Source: Planomicrobium sp. YIM 101495 | GTDB taxonomy: Bacteria > Bacillota > Bacilli > Bacillales_A > Planococcaceae | Direction: 5' to 3' | NCBI RefSeq assembly: GCF_009707665.1 | Contig: NZ_WLZW01000003.1 | Span: 124,001-188,000, forward strand | DNA length: 64,000 nt | In this document: positions 16,234 to 24,636 of the stretch, piece after piece | How the letters are laid out: the number at the start of each line of letters is the position of its first letter | Position numbering within the stretch: position 1 is the stretch's first letter | Program-made: the position numbers and the translations under genes | The notes under the pieces: generated by a model | What the model was told of the DNA's origin: nothing | The model's database searches: none | The model's input: the letters and a program-made list of their open reading frames with translations, nothing else

Positions 16234-18129
16234 ATGATTGGGTTCATTCATAAACACAAAAAAAGCATCACCTTTTTAGCCGGGTTCTTACTGGTCCTGG
16301 CGCTGGTCTTGAACTTCACGGGCCATCATGACCTGCGGCAGTTCACATTGATCGCCGCAACGGTCATTGCCGGAATTCCGATTGCGATCAAAGCGTTCCA
16401 GGCGCTGCTAATGAAAGCGTTCAGTATCGAGATGCTGGTGACAATCGCTGTCATCGGTGCCCTTTTTATCGGGGAATACGTGGAATCGGCAGTCGTCACG
16501 TTCCTGTTTTTGTTCGGGGATTATCTGGAAGCCCGCACATTGGAAAAAACACGATCTTCATTGAAAAGCTTAGTGGATATGGCTCCGCAGGAAGCGACTA
16601 TCATTCGTGATGGTATCAGTGTGACTGTACCGGTGGAAGAAGTGGTCGAAGGGGACCGCGTTATCATCCGGACCGGCGGGAAAGTGCCGGTGGACGGCAA
16701 AATTGTCGCAGGACAAGCTTCATTGAACGAAGCGGCTATCACAGGTGAATCCGTTCCCGCTTCTAAAAAATTGGGAGACACCGTATTCAGCAGCACCGTC
16801 ATGGACACGGGCTATATTGAAATCATCGCTGAAAAAGTCGGAGATGATACAACGTTCGCGAAAATCATTGAACTGGTGGAAGAAGCCCAGGAATCTAAAT
16901 CGAAAACGGAAAAATTCCTGAATAAATTCGCGAATATCTATACACCCGCTGTTGTCGTACTGTCAATTCTGGTTTATGCCCTTACGAGAGATCTTCATCT
17001 CGCCATTACGTTCCTCGTCATCGCTTGTCCAGGGGCATTGATCATCGGCGCACCGGTATCCAGTGTTGCGGGCATCGGCAATGGCGCGAAAAATGGCGTG
17101 CTGGTCAAAGGCGGCGAAGTGATGGACCGCTTTTCAAAAGTCGATACACTGGTCTTTGATAAAACCGGTACATTGACGAAAGGGAAACCGGAAGTGACAG
17201 ATATCGAGGTCTTCAATTCCCTCAAAGAACAGGACTTGCTTCGATTGGTGGCGCAGGCGGAAACGGTGTCTGAACATCATCTTGGCCAAACAATCGTCAA
17301 AGAAGCGAAGAGTCGTGACATGGCTCTCGACCAGGAACCGGAAGCCGTCGATGTGATCAAAGGCAACGGCCTGACGGCTACAGTGGAAGGTCGAATTTTG
17401 GCCATCGGTAACCGTAAGCTCATGAATGCAGAAAATATCGCCATCCCGGCGGAAGTGGAAGTGTATGCGGTAAATCGCGAGAAAGCCGGAAACACAGCGA
17501 TCTTCGCGGCGGTGGACGGGGAAGTGGCCGGCATCTTCTCGATCGCCGACCAGATCCGCGAAGACGCAGCGCCTGCACTTGCTCAGATGAGAAAAAATGG
17601 CATCAAGAAAATCGTCATGCTGACGGGCGACAACCAGCACACCGCTGAACTCGTGGCCACCAAATTAGGACTGGACGAATTCCATGCCGAACTGTTGCCG
17701 GAAGACAAAGTGGCGTTCGTGAATCAACTGAAACAGCTGGGACATGTAGTGGCGATGGCAGGGGACGGCGTCAACGATGCGCCCGCGATTGCCACAGCCG
17801 ATATCGGACTCGCGATGGGTGAAGGCGGCACGGACATTTCAATGGAAACGGCGGATGTCGTCCTGATGGCCGATAAGCTGATGCAATTCTCGCACGCTTA
17901 TTCCCTGTCCAAAGCGACCATCCGCAACATGAAGCAAAACACGTTCTTCGCGGTCGGCATTGTCGCTGTCTTGCTCGCCGGTGTATTGATGGGCTCCGTC
18001 CATCTGGCGTCCGGCATGTTCATCCACGAAGCCAGTGTCCTGATTGTCATCTTGAATGCGATGCGGCTGATGGGCTTTAACCGGAAAGAAATGCAGCGGG
18101 GACAAGAGTTGAAACCAGCCCATGCGTAA
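16234..18129 (+). CDS. HMA-less heavy-metal P-type ATPase with CPG motif
   Basis: 631 residues, no N-terminal metal-binding domain. The ATPase elements are present: TGES (170-173), DKTGTLTKG (Asp309), TGDN and GDGVNDAPA. The metal-transport helix reads IACPGALII (Cys265-Pro-Gly267) where CadA has CPC and CopB has CPH, so one expected metal ligand is replaced by Gly. ZosA/PfeT-like ATPases of similar length are the closest match I can suggest. The metal (Zn, Fe or Cu) cannot be decided from sequence. It is divergent from an HMA chaperone and upstream of dps, under an FNR-type box. Confidence 0.85.
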   Translation: MIGFIHKHKKSITFLAGFLLVLALVLNFTGHHDLRQFTLIAATVIAGIPIAIKAFQALLMKAFSIEMLVTIAVIGALFIGEYVESAVVTFLFLFGDYLEARTLEKTRSSLKSLVDMAPQEATIIRDGISVTVPVEEVVEGDRVIIRTGGKVPVDGKIVAGQASLNEAAITGESVPASKKLGDTVFSSTVMDTGYIEIIAEKVGDDTTFAKIIELVEEAQESKSKTEKFLNKFANIYTPAVVVLSILVYALTRDLHLAITFLVIACPGALIIGAPVSSVAGIGNGAKNGVLVKGGEVMDRFSKVDTLVFDKTGTLTKGKPEVTDIEVFNSLKEQDLLRLVAQAETVSEHHLGQTIVKEAKSRDMALDQEPEAVDVIKGNGLTATVEGRILAIGNRKLMNAENIAIPAEVEVYAVNREKAGNTAIFAAVDGEVAGIFSIADQIREDAAPALAQMRKNGIKKIVMLTGDNQHTAELVATKLGLDEFHAELLPEDKVAFVNQLKQLGHVVAMAGDGVNDAPAIATADIGLAMGEGGTDISMETADVVLMADKLMQFSHAYSLSKATIRNMKQNTFFAVGIVAVLLAGVLMGSVHLASGMFIHEASVLIVILNAMRLMGFNRKEMQRGQELKPAHA

Positions 18130-18151
18130 ACTATAGATGAAAATCAACAGA

Positions 18152-18183
18152 GGGGAGAAACCTGCTGCTTTCTCCCTTTCCTT
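18152..18183 (+). terminator. Hairpin between the ATPase gene and dps
   Basis: GGGGAGAAA (18152-18160) pairs with TTTCTCCC (18169-18176), followed by T-rich TTTCCTTTCT. It may attenuate read-through into dps. Confidence 0.55.
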
Positions 18184-18244
18184 TCTACAGCTATTCCGCA
18201 AAAAATTCAGCGTTAAACCCAAAAACATTAGGAGGAACCTTACC

Positions 18245-18748
18245 ATGACTGAACATACTAACCACGAACACCATCATGCAACTGCAGCCTTTATGGTCAA
18301 TCATTTAATCGCGAATCAAAACGTCTTATTCGTAAAACTTCACCAATTCCATTGGTACTTGAAAGGACCGGAATTCTTCCCGCTGCATGAGAAATTCAAT
18401 GAACTTTATGACGAAGCCAATGAATACTATGATGCTTTCGGAGAACGCTTGATTGCCATTGGCGAGAAACCCTATTCAACGCTGGGCGAGTATTTGGAGC
18501 ACGCCTTTATCAGTGAAGAACCTTATGCCGAGCCGCTTACTTCCGTAGATATGCTTGGCATATTAGTGGATGATTACCGGGTCATTCGGGATGTCACAGT
18601 CAAAGCCATCCATCTTGCGGCGAAAGAGAAAGACGATGTGACAGTGGATATGCTGACCGGATATAAAGCCAGTCTCGATAAAAACATCTGGATGCTGCAA
18701 GCTTACCTCGGAAATGATGCTTTAGAAGGGGAAGAAGATGAAGAGTAG
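18245..18748 (+). CDS. dps: Dps/ferritin-like DNA-protection protein
   Basis: 167 residues from the ATG at 18245 (AGGAGGAACC upstream). The family ferroxidase signature is present: the helix-1 His pair in KLHQFHWYLKGPEF and the acidic residues in HEKFNELYDEANEYYDAFGERL. Dps assembles as a cytosolic dodecamer that oxidises Fe(II) with peroxide and stores Fe(III). An N-terminal His-rich tail (HTNHEHHHA) is unusual and may bind metal. It lies 115 bases after the ATPase gene, so it may share the FNR-type promoter, which points to an iron or peroxide link. Confidence 0.92.
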   Translation: MTEHTNHEHHHATAAFMVNHLIANQNVLFVKLHQFHWYLKGPEFFPLHEKFNELYDEANEYYDAFGERLIAIGEKPYSTLGEYLEHAFISEEPYAEPLTSVDMLGILVDDYRVIRDVTVKAIHLAAKEKDDVTVDMLTGYKASLDKNIWMLQAYLGNDALEGEEDEE

Positions 18749-18792
18749 GAGAAAATAAAACGCGTTGCAGAAATATAGTTTCTCTAAATCAT

Positions 18793-18842
18793 AAAACCAT
18801 CATACGATAGAGACGCGTTTGTTTCTATCGTATGATGGTTTT
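18793..18842 (+). terminator. Long terminator hairpin after dps
   Basis: A 19-bp perfect stem joins 18793-18811 and 18824-18842 (arms AAAACCATCATACGATAGA and its complement), followed by ATTAAC; the arms themselves end in T on the plus strand. Confidence 0.8.
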
Positions 18843-18948
18843 ATTAACGTATTTATTTGAAGCTCTGAACAAGAATTACCACTGTTTCACTCTGATCTTG
18901 ACAGGGTAAGCAGGGGTTGTGAATATACTTCAGGAAAGGGTGGTTTTC

Positions 18949-20433
18949 ATGGTGGAAAAAACAGCGGAAGAAAAACCGAAACGTAATCTAAAACCGCTTT
19001 ATATTTTCTTGGCTTTTATCATTTTAATTATCATTGTTTTATTGCCGACGCCGGGAGATTTATCAGTGGTCGGGCAAAGAACGCTTGCCATCTTAGCATT
19101 TGCGGTCGTTTTATGGATGACAGAAGCGGTTCCGTATCCAGTCAGTGCCGCCATGATTATCGGGCTGATGGCTCTCCTATTGGGTCTTTCTCCAAACCCT
19201 GAAATTCCAGGAGAATTGCTCGGAACGCGAGAGGCACTCAGTCTGGCATTGGCAGGTTTCAGTAATTCGGCAGTAGCGCTCGTCGCTGCCGCCTTGTTCC
19301 TGGCAGCTGCCATGCAAGCGACGAATTTGCATAAGCGGCTGGCATTGTGGATTTTATCGAAAGTCGGTACGAAAACGGGAGCAATCGTGTTTGGTGCCAT
19401 TATCGTTTCAATTGTCCTGGCATTTTTTGTGCCGAGCGCAACAGCCCGTGCCGGCGCAGTTGTACCGATTCTGCTTGGCATGGTCGCGGCATTCGGGTTG
19501 CCTGTCAACAGCCGTCTCGCCGCTCTATTGGTCATCACTGCGGTCCAAGCGGTATCCATCTGGAACGTCGGAATCAAAACAGGTGCTGCACAGAACCTGG
19601 TAGCACTTGGTTTCATGGAAAGTGAATTCGGAGAGACGGTGTCATGGAGCGCCTGGTTCCTTTACGCGGCTCCGTGGTCCATCATCATGTCGATTGTGCT
19701 GTACTTCGTCATGATCAAACTGATTAAGCCGGAGACGAAAGTCGTGGAAGGCGGCACCGAGTTAATAAAAAAAGATCTGAAGGAATTAGGAAATCTTAAG
19801 CCGGCTGAAATCCGGTTGATTATCGTATCTCTGACATTGCTGCTTTTGTGGTCGACAGAAGAAATCTTGCATCCTTTTGACACAACAACGGTCACCATCG
19901 TGGCAATCGCTATTTTACTGGCTCCAAAAGTGGGTGTCTTTGACTGGAAGACGGTAGAGAAAATGATTCCATGGGGTACGATTATCGTTTTCGCTGTCGG
20001 AATTGCGCTCGGCTCCACTTTGTTGAGTACGGAATCGGCCCAATGGTTGTCCGATAAAGTATTTGGAGCAATGGGATTGGAAAATATGCCGCTTCTTGCG
20101 ACGATCGCCTTGCTCTCTTTATTTAATATTCTCATTCACCTTGGTTTTGCGAGTGCAACGAGCTTGTCATCTGCGTTGATTCCTATCTTTATCGCTTTGG
20201 CCACGACTCTGCAGCTCGATGGCAATGAAATCGGCTTTGTCTTGATCCAGCAATTCGTCATTTCGTTCGGATTCCTGCTTCCGGTCAGTGCACCGCAAAA
20301 CATGCTGGCCTACGGAACAGGGGCTTTCACAGTGAAGGACTTTTTGAAGTCAGGTGTGCCGCTGACCATCATCGGTTACCTGCTGATATTGCTTTTCAGC
20401 GCGACCTATTGGAAATGGATCGGATTACTGTAA
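18949..20433 (+). CDS. DASS/SLC13-family anion:sodium symporter
   Basis: About 494 residues with 11-12 hydrophobic segments. Family features are the early motif ILAFAVVLWMTEAVPYPVSAA, NSAVALVAAALFLAAAM, and the late SATSLSSALIPIF and PVSAPQNMLAYGTGAF segments. These belong to divalent anion:Na+ symporters that import dicarboxylates or sulfate. I chose the ATG at 18949, preceded by AGGAAAGGGTGG, over a GTG at 18919. It is monocistronic, between dps and the oxidase genes. The substrate is not determinable; di- or tricarboxylates would fit respiratory neighbours. Confidence 0.85.
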   Translation: MVEKTAEEKPKRNLKPLYIFLAFIILIIIVLLPTPGDLSVVGQRTLAILAFAVVLWMTEAVPYPVSAAMIIGLMALLLGLSPNPEIPGELLGTREALSLALAGFSNSAVALVAAALFLAAAMQATNLHKRLALWILSKVGTKTGAIVFGAIIVSIVLAFFVPSATARAGAVVPILLGMVAAFGLPVNSRLAALLVITAVQAVSIWNVGIKTGAAQNLVALGFMESEFGETVSWSAWFLYAAPWSIIMSIVLYFVMIKLIKPETKVVEGGTELIKKDLKELGNLKPAEIRLIIVSLTLLLLWSTEEILHPFDTTTVTIVAIAILLAPKVGVFDWKTVEKMIPWGTIIVFAVGIALGSTLLSTESAQWLSDKVFGAMGLENMPLLATIALLSLFNILIHLGFASATSLSSALIPIFIALATTLQLDGNEIGFVLIQQFVISFGFLLPVSAPQNMLAYGTGAFTVKDFLKSGVPLTIIGYLLILLFSATYWKWIGLL

Positions 20434-20441
20434 GAAAGAGA

Positions 20442-20494
20442 AAGAGGATGACCCGAATCTGTTGAAGAACAGACTTGGGAACATCCTCTTTTAT
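20442..20494. terminator. Shared terminator between the symporter and oxidase genes
   Basis: AAGAGGATG (20442-20450) pairs with CATCCTCTT (20482-20490), with an inner AATCTGTT/AACAGACT stem. It serves both convergent genes. Confidence 0.75.
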
Positions 20495-20519
20495 CTATAT
20501 CAGTAACTTTTCTGCTGAG

Positions 20520-22217
20520 CTAAGGCATCAAGAACGGGGGAGAACCCGGGTTATGTCCCGAAGCAAAGTCAATCAGCGGGATAATATAAGCAATGGCCAC
20601 TGATACTGTCGCCAGTGCCACCCAAACCGACCAGCGATCCATGAACAGCGGTGATGCATCTGAAGGGCTGTAATCTTCTCCAATCGGAAAGTCTGTCTTT
20701 CCTTTTGGTGCGAAAAAGGCGAGCTGTGCCCAGATATAAACCAGCAGAATGATGCCGACGACCAGGATCACTCCGCCCATCGCCATCAACGTTTCGTACA
20801 TCGCCCAGTCCGCAGCGGCACTGTGGCCATTGTAGGACGTATTGGCCGTCCGGCGGGGGCTTCCGAGCAGCCCGTTAATGTGCATGGCACCCGACATGAG
20901 CAACATGCCGCTCGCCCAAATGACCGTTTGGGCAACGGCCAGCCGGTTGATTGTCGGCGTCATTTTTCTGCCGGATAAATAAGGGATCAGCCAATAGGAA
21001 ATCCCAAAAAACGTCAGGATGACCGTAGTGCCAACGGTTAAATGCAAATGGCCGGTGACCCAGATGGAATTATGGACAACCTGGTTAATTTGGTTGCTGG
21101 CGTTGATGATTCCGCCGAGTCCCGCTGGAATATAGGCGAACATGGCAACAATCAATGCGAAGAAACGGGCATCAGACCAAGGCAGCGTTTTCCACCAGCC
21201 GAGTAAACTCGTAACACCTTTTGCTCTTCCGGTCCGTTCCATCGTGGCGAGCATCGCAAAGGCGGTCATGAGGGAAGGGAAAATGATCATGAACGTTTGA
21301 ATCACGTGCAGAAATTTCACATTGACGGACAAGCCCGGATCAAGGATCTGGTGGTGGAAGCCGCCGGGTACATTGGCCACCACAAGAATGACCACAGCGA
21401 CACGCGCCAGTGAATCACTGAATACTTTTCCGCCGATGATTTTTGGCATCGCCACATACCAGGCTGAAATGGATGTCAGCATCCAAATATTTACGAGCGT
21501 ATGGCCGAAAGCCCAGAATAAGGTGCGGCCCATCATCGGGTCAATGGTTGCAACCCATCCGAATGCCCACGGAATGACCATCGCTATGACAAAAACAGCG
21601 ATGAACAGGGAAGCGAAAACCCAAAGGACGAAAACGGCATTTGCGAAAAAGGCGAAAAGCGGCGTCAATTTTCCGGGATTTCGTTTGCGCCAGCTCTGGT
21701 AGGTGATGAACATGCCGATGCAATTTAACAGAATGCCGACGACAATCAGTGCAAGCCCGATATAAAACCAGGGATGTGCCTGCATGGGTGTATAGAATGT
21801 ATAAAGCACATTGGCGTTTCCGGTAACAATAAGAAACGCAGCGATCAGCGTGCCGGTTGTCATGAGCGCAAAGCCTGTCCATCCGAAAGCGATGGTTTTA
21901 TTGGCCAGTCCGCCAAGCACCCGTGAAGTTCCGGCATACAGGTAGCCGATGCTGAAAAAAGAACTTAACACCAGGATGAACATGACGCCGTGGGCAGTCA
22001 GCAGTGCATAATAGCTGATCCACGAAGGAAGTTCAAAAAAACCGCTGCGGACCAGGCCCTGCAATAGACCGGCAAATCCGCCGATTAATAATGCAATAAA
22101 TGCGATGAATAGATTCGCGGCCGATAATCGGATATCCCGTCCCGTAATGCCGTCAGCGGCGTCTTCGTTAACGGCCGTCCCTTTATGCAGAATCGGTGCT
22201 TCATTGATGTGAGCCAT
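20520..22217 (-). CDS. cbaA: b(o/a)3-type cytochrome c oxidase subunit I
   Basis: 565 residues from the ATG at 22217 (AAGGGGAAG upstream; the longer frame is discarded). It has 13 or so membrane helices. The conserved haem-copper ligand regions are present: FGHTLVNIWMLTSISAWYVAMPKI around the CuB ligand, and VTGHLHLTVGTTVILTF around the haem-binding His. This is a B-family (ba3-like) terminal oxidase that reduces O2 to water and pumps protons with high oxygen affinity. It is the last gene of a three-gene operon (IIa-II-I), 20 bases after cbaB. Confidence 0.93.
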   Translation of the reverse strand: MAHINEAPILHKGTAVNEDAADGITGRDIRLSAANLFIAFIALLIGGFAGLLQGLVRSGFFELPSWISYYALLTAHGVMFILVLSSFFSIGYLYAGTSRVLGGLANKTIAFGWTGFALMTTGTLIAAFLIVTGNANVLYTFYTPMQAHPWFYIGLALIVVGILLNCIGMFITYQSWRKRNPGKLTPLFAFFANAVFVLWVFASLFIAVFVIAMVIPWAFGWVATIDPMMGRTLFWAFGHTLVNIWMLTSISAWYVAMPKIIGGKVFSDSLARVAVVILVVANVPGGFHHQILDPGLSVNVKFLHVIQTFMIIFPSLMTAFAMLATMERTGRAKGVTSLLGWWKTLPWSDARFFALIVAMFAYIPAGLGGIINASNQINQVVHNSIWVTGHLHLTVGTTVILTFFGISYWLIPYLSGRKMTPTINRLAVAQTVIWASGMLLMSGAMHINGLLGSPRRTANTSYNGHSAAADWAMYETLMAMGGVILVVGIILLVYIWAQLAFFAPKGKTDFPIGEDYSPSDASPLFMDRWSVWVALATVSVAIAYIIPLIDFASGHNPGSPPFLMP

Positions 22218-22237
22218 TTCTTCCCCTTCTTTCTTCT

Positions 22238-22705
22238 TTATTTGACGGTGATGGTGTTCGCCATGTACTCGTGCCCGAGTCCGCAATATTCATTGCATAG
22301 AATCAGGTACTCCCCTGGCTCGTCGAATGTATGGCTGACTTTCGAAATATGGCCGGGAACGACCATGACATTGACGTTCGTGTCTGTGATTTTAAAGCCG
22401 TGGGTGACATCGGGTGATGCCAAAGTGAAATGGACTGTCGCGCCTGCCGGAATTTCCAGATCACCCGGCTGGAACGCAAACATTTCCGCGATAATGGCAA
22501 TTTCGTATTCGTTATCGCCAATTTCCTTCAACTCAGCGTCTGCGAAAATCTCAGACTCGCGAACCGTTTGCGGATCGATCATTTCCGCGTGGCTAGGCGG
22601 CCCCATTTCCAGGAAAAAAGTTTGAAATGCTAAAATGCCGAGGAAAACGGCTAAAATCAGCGAACCGATAATCAGCCAGATTTTTTCATAACGATGGATA
22701 TGCAT
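22238..22705 (-). CDS. cbaB: ba3-type cytochrome c oxidase subunit II (CuA)
   Basis: 155 residues: one N-terminal membrane helix (about 10-30), then a cupredoxin domain. The binuclear CuA site is complete: VTHGFKI and CNEYCGLGHEYM supply two Cys, two His and a Met. It accepts electrons from cytochrome c and passes them to subunit I. Assembly needs copper, which links it to the neighbouring copper chaperone, regulator and exporters. Its start follows AAAGGAG and lies 42 bases after the IIa stop. Confidence 0.94.
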   Translation of the reverse strand: MHIHRYEKIWLIIGSLILAVFLGILAFQTFFLEMGPPSHAEMIDPQTVRESEIFADAELKEIGDNEYEIAIIAEMFAFQPGDLEIPAGATVHFTLASPDVTHGFKITDTNVNVMVVPGHISKVSHTFDEPGEYLILCNEYCGLGHEYMANTITVK

Positions 22706-22747
22706 ACGTCGAATCTCCTTTCAAATTTCTGTAATCGTTGCCCCGTT

Positions 22748-22891
22748 TCAGTTGCGCTCCAGGAATAAAAAGAAAACACTGAACCAGGACACAAGCATGA
22801 ATACCGCGATGATCAGAACGGAAGTAAAAGTGCCTCGCAATGAAGTTTCCTGAGCGTCTTTGCGGTCTTTCTTTTTGGAAGCGTCCTTCAT
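22748..22891 (-). CDS. Cytochrome c oxidase subunit IIa (small membrane subunit)
   Basis: 47 residues: a charged N-terminus (MKDASKKKDRKDAQETSLRG) and one membrane helix ending VSWFSVFFLFLERN. The start is placed at 22891 because GAAAGGAGGAAATC precedes it. Position as first gene before subunits II and I, length and topology match the single-helix subunit IIa of ba3-type oxidases. It heads the operon whose promoter lies at 23070-23110. Confidence 0.82.
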   Translation of the reverse strand: MKDASKKKDRKDAQETSLRGTFTSVLIIAVFMLVSWFSVFFLFLERN

Positions 22892-23069
22892 TTTGATTTC
22901 CTCCTTTCTTTTCCGGATGAAGCAGAGAGCAGCTTCAGTTCTATTCAAATTGCTTCATTAAGGAATGAAACCAACTTAAATTTTTTCGAGTAAAACTAAA
23001 AATTGGATAATGCCGCAAAATACCAATAGAATGGAATTGCAGGAATATTGAAAATAAATCTGTTAAGAT

Positions 23070-23110
23070 AGTATACGCGAATAAAAATTGGATTCCTTGA
23101 TGCCTGTCAA
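23070..23110 (-). promoter_or_regulatory. FNR-type box and -10 of the ba3 oxidase operon
   Basis: The box TTGATGCCTGTCAA (23097-23110) lies 21 bases upstream, on the minus strand, of -10 TATACT (23075-23070). This is nearly the spacing of the other three FNR-type promoters. The leader to the first oxidase gene is about 180 bases and holds no other gene. Confidence 0.75.
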
Positions 23111-23189
23111 TGCAAAACCAATATGGAACATTTCTCATTCACTTTTACGAATAGATGATTTGGGTATGCTTGCATATCGTATAAGTTTT

Positions 23190-23205
23190 TAGTCTAATTA
23201 GACTA
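23190..23205. promoter_or_regulatory. 16-bp perfect palindrome TAGTCTAATTAGACTA
   Basis: A perfect inverted repeat in the 460-base region between the divergent oxidase and HMA/FNR genes, about 80 bases upstream of the FNR-type box at 23283. It looks like an operator for a dimeric regulator; I cannot name it. Confidence 0.5.
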
Positions 23206-23282
23206 TATCCTCTTTTGTATTATTCACTAAATTTTATTTTTTAATCCTTTTAAGGGTTAATTTCTTTAAACTACTATCATCC

Positions 23283-23324
23283 TTGACGGCCATCAAGGTT
23301 AAAGAAACAGGCACCCCTTATAAT
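23283..23324 (+). promoter_or_regulatory. FNR-type box and -10 of the HMA-FNR operon
   Basis: The box TTGACGGCCATCAA (23283-23296) is identical to that at 16061-16074 and is extended to a near-palindrome by flanking CC/GG. -10 TATAAT (23319-23324) lies exactly 22 bases downstream. Confidence 0.85.
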
Positions 23325-23351
23325 GAAGATGAATATAAGGAGGAGAGCAAT

Positions 23352-23573
23352 ATGAGAAAAGCGGTATTTCAAATGGAGCCATTCAGTTGTCCGTCCTGCA
23401 TCAAAAAAATCGAGAATGCTTTGGGGAGACAGGCTGGTGTAAAGGATGGCAAAGTTCTGTTCCATTCCGGAAAAGTAAGAGTCGAGTTTGATGAAGCGCA
23501 AATTTCGGATCAGCAGATCGAAGAACTGATTGTGAAACTGGGTTATTCTGTGTATTCAAGGAAAGTTGCCTAA
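23352..23573 (+). CDS. HMA-domain metallochaperone (CopZ-like), second copy
   Basis: 73 residues from the ATG at 23352 (AAGGAGGAGAG upstream). Single HMA domain with CPSC at residues 13-16 in EPFSCPSCIKKIE, as in the protein at 15792. Probable Cu(I) or soft-metal carrier. It is the first gene of an operon with the FNR-family regulator (14-base gap) and lies divergent to the copper-dependent oxidase. The two chaperones share promoter layout but differ in the rest of the sequence, so they may serve different ATPases. Confidence 0.86.
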   Translation: MRKAVFQMEPFSCPSCIKKIENALGRQAGVKDGKVLFHSGKVRVEFDEAQISDQQIEELIVKLGYSVYSRKVA

Positions 23574-23587
23574 CTAGGAGGGAAAGT

Positions 23588-24292
23588 ATGAAGTATCAGG
23601 AAGCATGCCAGCATACAGAAGGAGGCAAGGGAGCGCATCATTTATGTGTTTCCATCGTTCCAATCTTTAATCATCTTCAAAACGAAGAAATGGAGGAAGT
23701 CGCCAAAACGACGCGTTCCATCTCCTTGAAGAAAGGAGAGCTGCTGCACAGTGCCGGTGATGCCTCGGATTCCCTGTATATAGTCCATCAAGGGAAAGTG
23801 AAAGTTTACCGCCTGTCGGAAAACGGCAAAGAACAATTGATCCGGATTCTGCAGCCGGGCGATTTCACCGGTGAACTCGCCTTGTTTAAGGAATCGATTC
23901 ATGATGGATATGCGGAAGCGATGGAAAAGACCGACATTTGCAGCATCCAGCGCGGCAATCTTCAGGAATTTCTGCAGCGGTATCCGAATATTTCATTGAA
24001 AATCCTAAGTGAATTTTCCAACCGGCTTGGCCAGGCGGAAAGCCAGATGACCAGCTTTGCGACAGAAGACGTGGAAACACGGATTGGGCTTTATCTGGCT
24101 CAGCAGGTGGAAGAGAACAAATCAACGGAGTACCATTTGCCGATGTCCAGAAAAGATCTTGCTTCTTTTCTCGGAACGACTCCTGAAACCATCAGCCGGA
24201 AACTTGCCAAGTTCGAAGACGAGGGATGGATCGAGCAGGAAGACCAGCGCCGAATCCGTGTACTGGACCTGGATGCTTTGCTGCTCATCTAG
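23588..24292 (+). CDS. CRP/FNR-family transcription regulator
   Basis: 234 residues: a cyclic-nucleotide-binding-type beta-roll (about 25-140), a dimer helix (about 140-170) and a C-terminal winged helix. The recognition helix TPETISRKLAKF carries Glu200, Ser203 and Arg204, the residues by which FNR reads TTGAT. This fits the four TTGA(T/C)-N4-(A/G)TCAA boxes nearby. The N-terminus has Cys7 and Cys20 plus His pairs, and Cys118 lies in the beta-roll. Too few Cys are present for a classical four-Cys iron-sulfur FNR, so the signal may be copper, thiol redox or oxygen by another means. Confidence 0.9.
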   Translation: MKYQEACQHTEGGKGAHHLCVSIVPIFNHLQNEEMEEVAKTTRSISLKKGELLHSAGDASDSLYIVHQGKVKVYRLSENGKEQLIRILQPGDFTGELALFKESIHDGYAEAMEKTDICSIQRGNLQEFLQRYPNISLKILSEFSNRLGQAESQMTSFATEDVETRIGLYLAQQVEENKSTEYHLPMSRKDLASFLGTTPETISRKLAKFEDEGWIEQEDQRRIRVLDLDALLLI

Positions 24293-24382
24293 TAATCGGT
24301 ACGATATTTGACGGTAACTATGTGCAATGTGAAAAGATTTCAAAATTAAGTAAGACAATAAATCATTTTGGAGGAGATTCCT

Positions 24383-24475
24383 ATGTTATTGGTTATGTCT
24401 CTTGTTCTTATCGTTACCGCGATTCTGACTCTCATTATATCTGTCGAAGTAAGTGGGACGGACGAAAATAACTGA
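24383..24475 (+). CDS. Small single-helix membrane protein (30 residues)
   Basis: The 30-codon frame begins at the ATG at 24383 after TTTGGAGGAG, an almost ideal ribosome-binding site. One hydrophobic helix covers residues 1-22 and ends in a short acidic tail (EVSGTDENN). It lies 90 bases after the FNR-family regulator, possibly in the same operon. Such peptides often are accessory subunits of oxidases or ATPases, but I do not recognise this one. Confidence 0.5.
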   Translation: MLLVMSLVLIVTAILTLIISVEVSGTDENN

Positions 24476-24636
24476 AAATAGTTCATTAAAGATTAGACTG
24501 CCTGAAGTAATAGGCTAATATAAAAAACCTTCGAAAGGGTGCACTCGAAATAAGCACTGAAATCGGAGGTGGTTTTGCATGTGCAAAACATCTAGTCACA
24601 CGTCTCAAGATAGGCGGTAGATAGTCTACATCAGCT

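Noticed and set aside
24532..24552. Inverted repeat TTCGA...TCGAA before the copA remnant
   Set aside because: Short arms with an 11-base gap; could be an old copA operator but not supportable.
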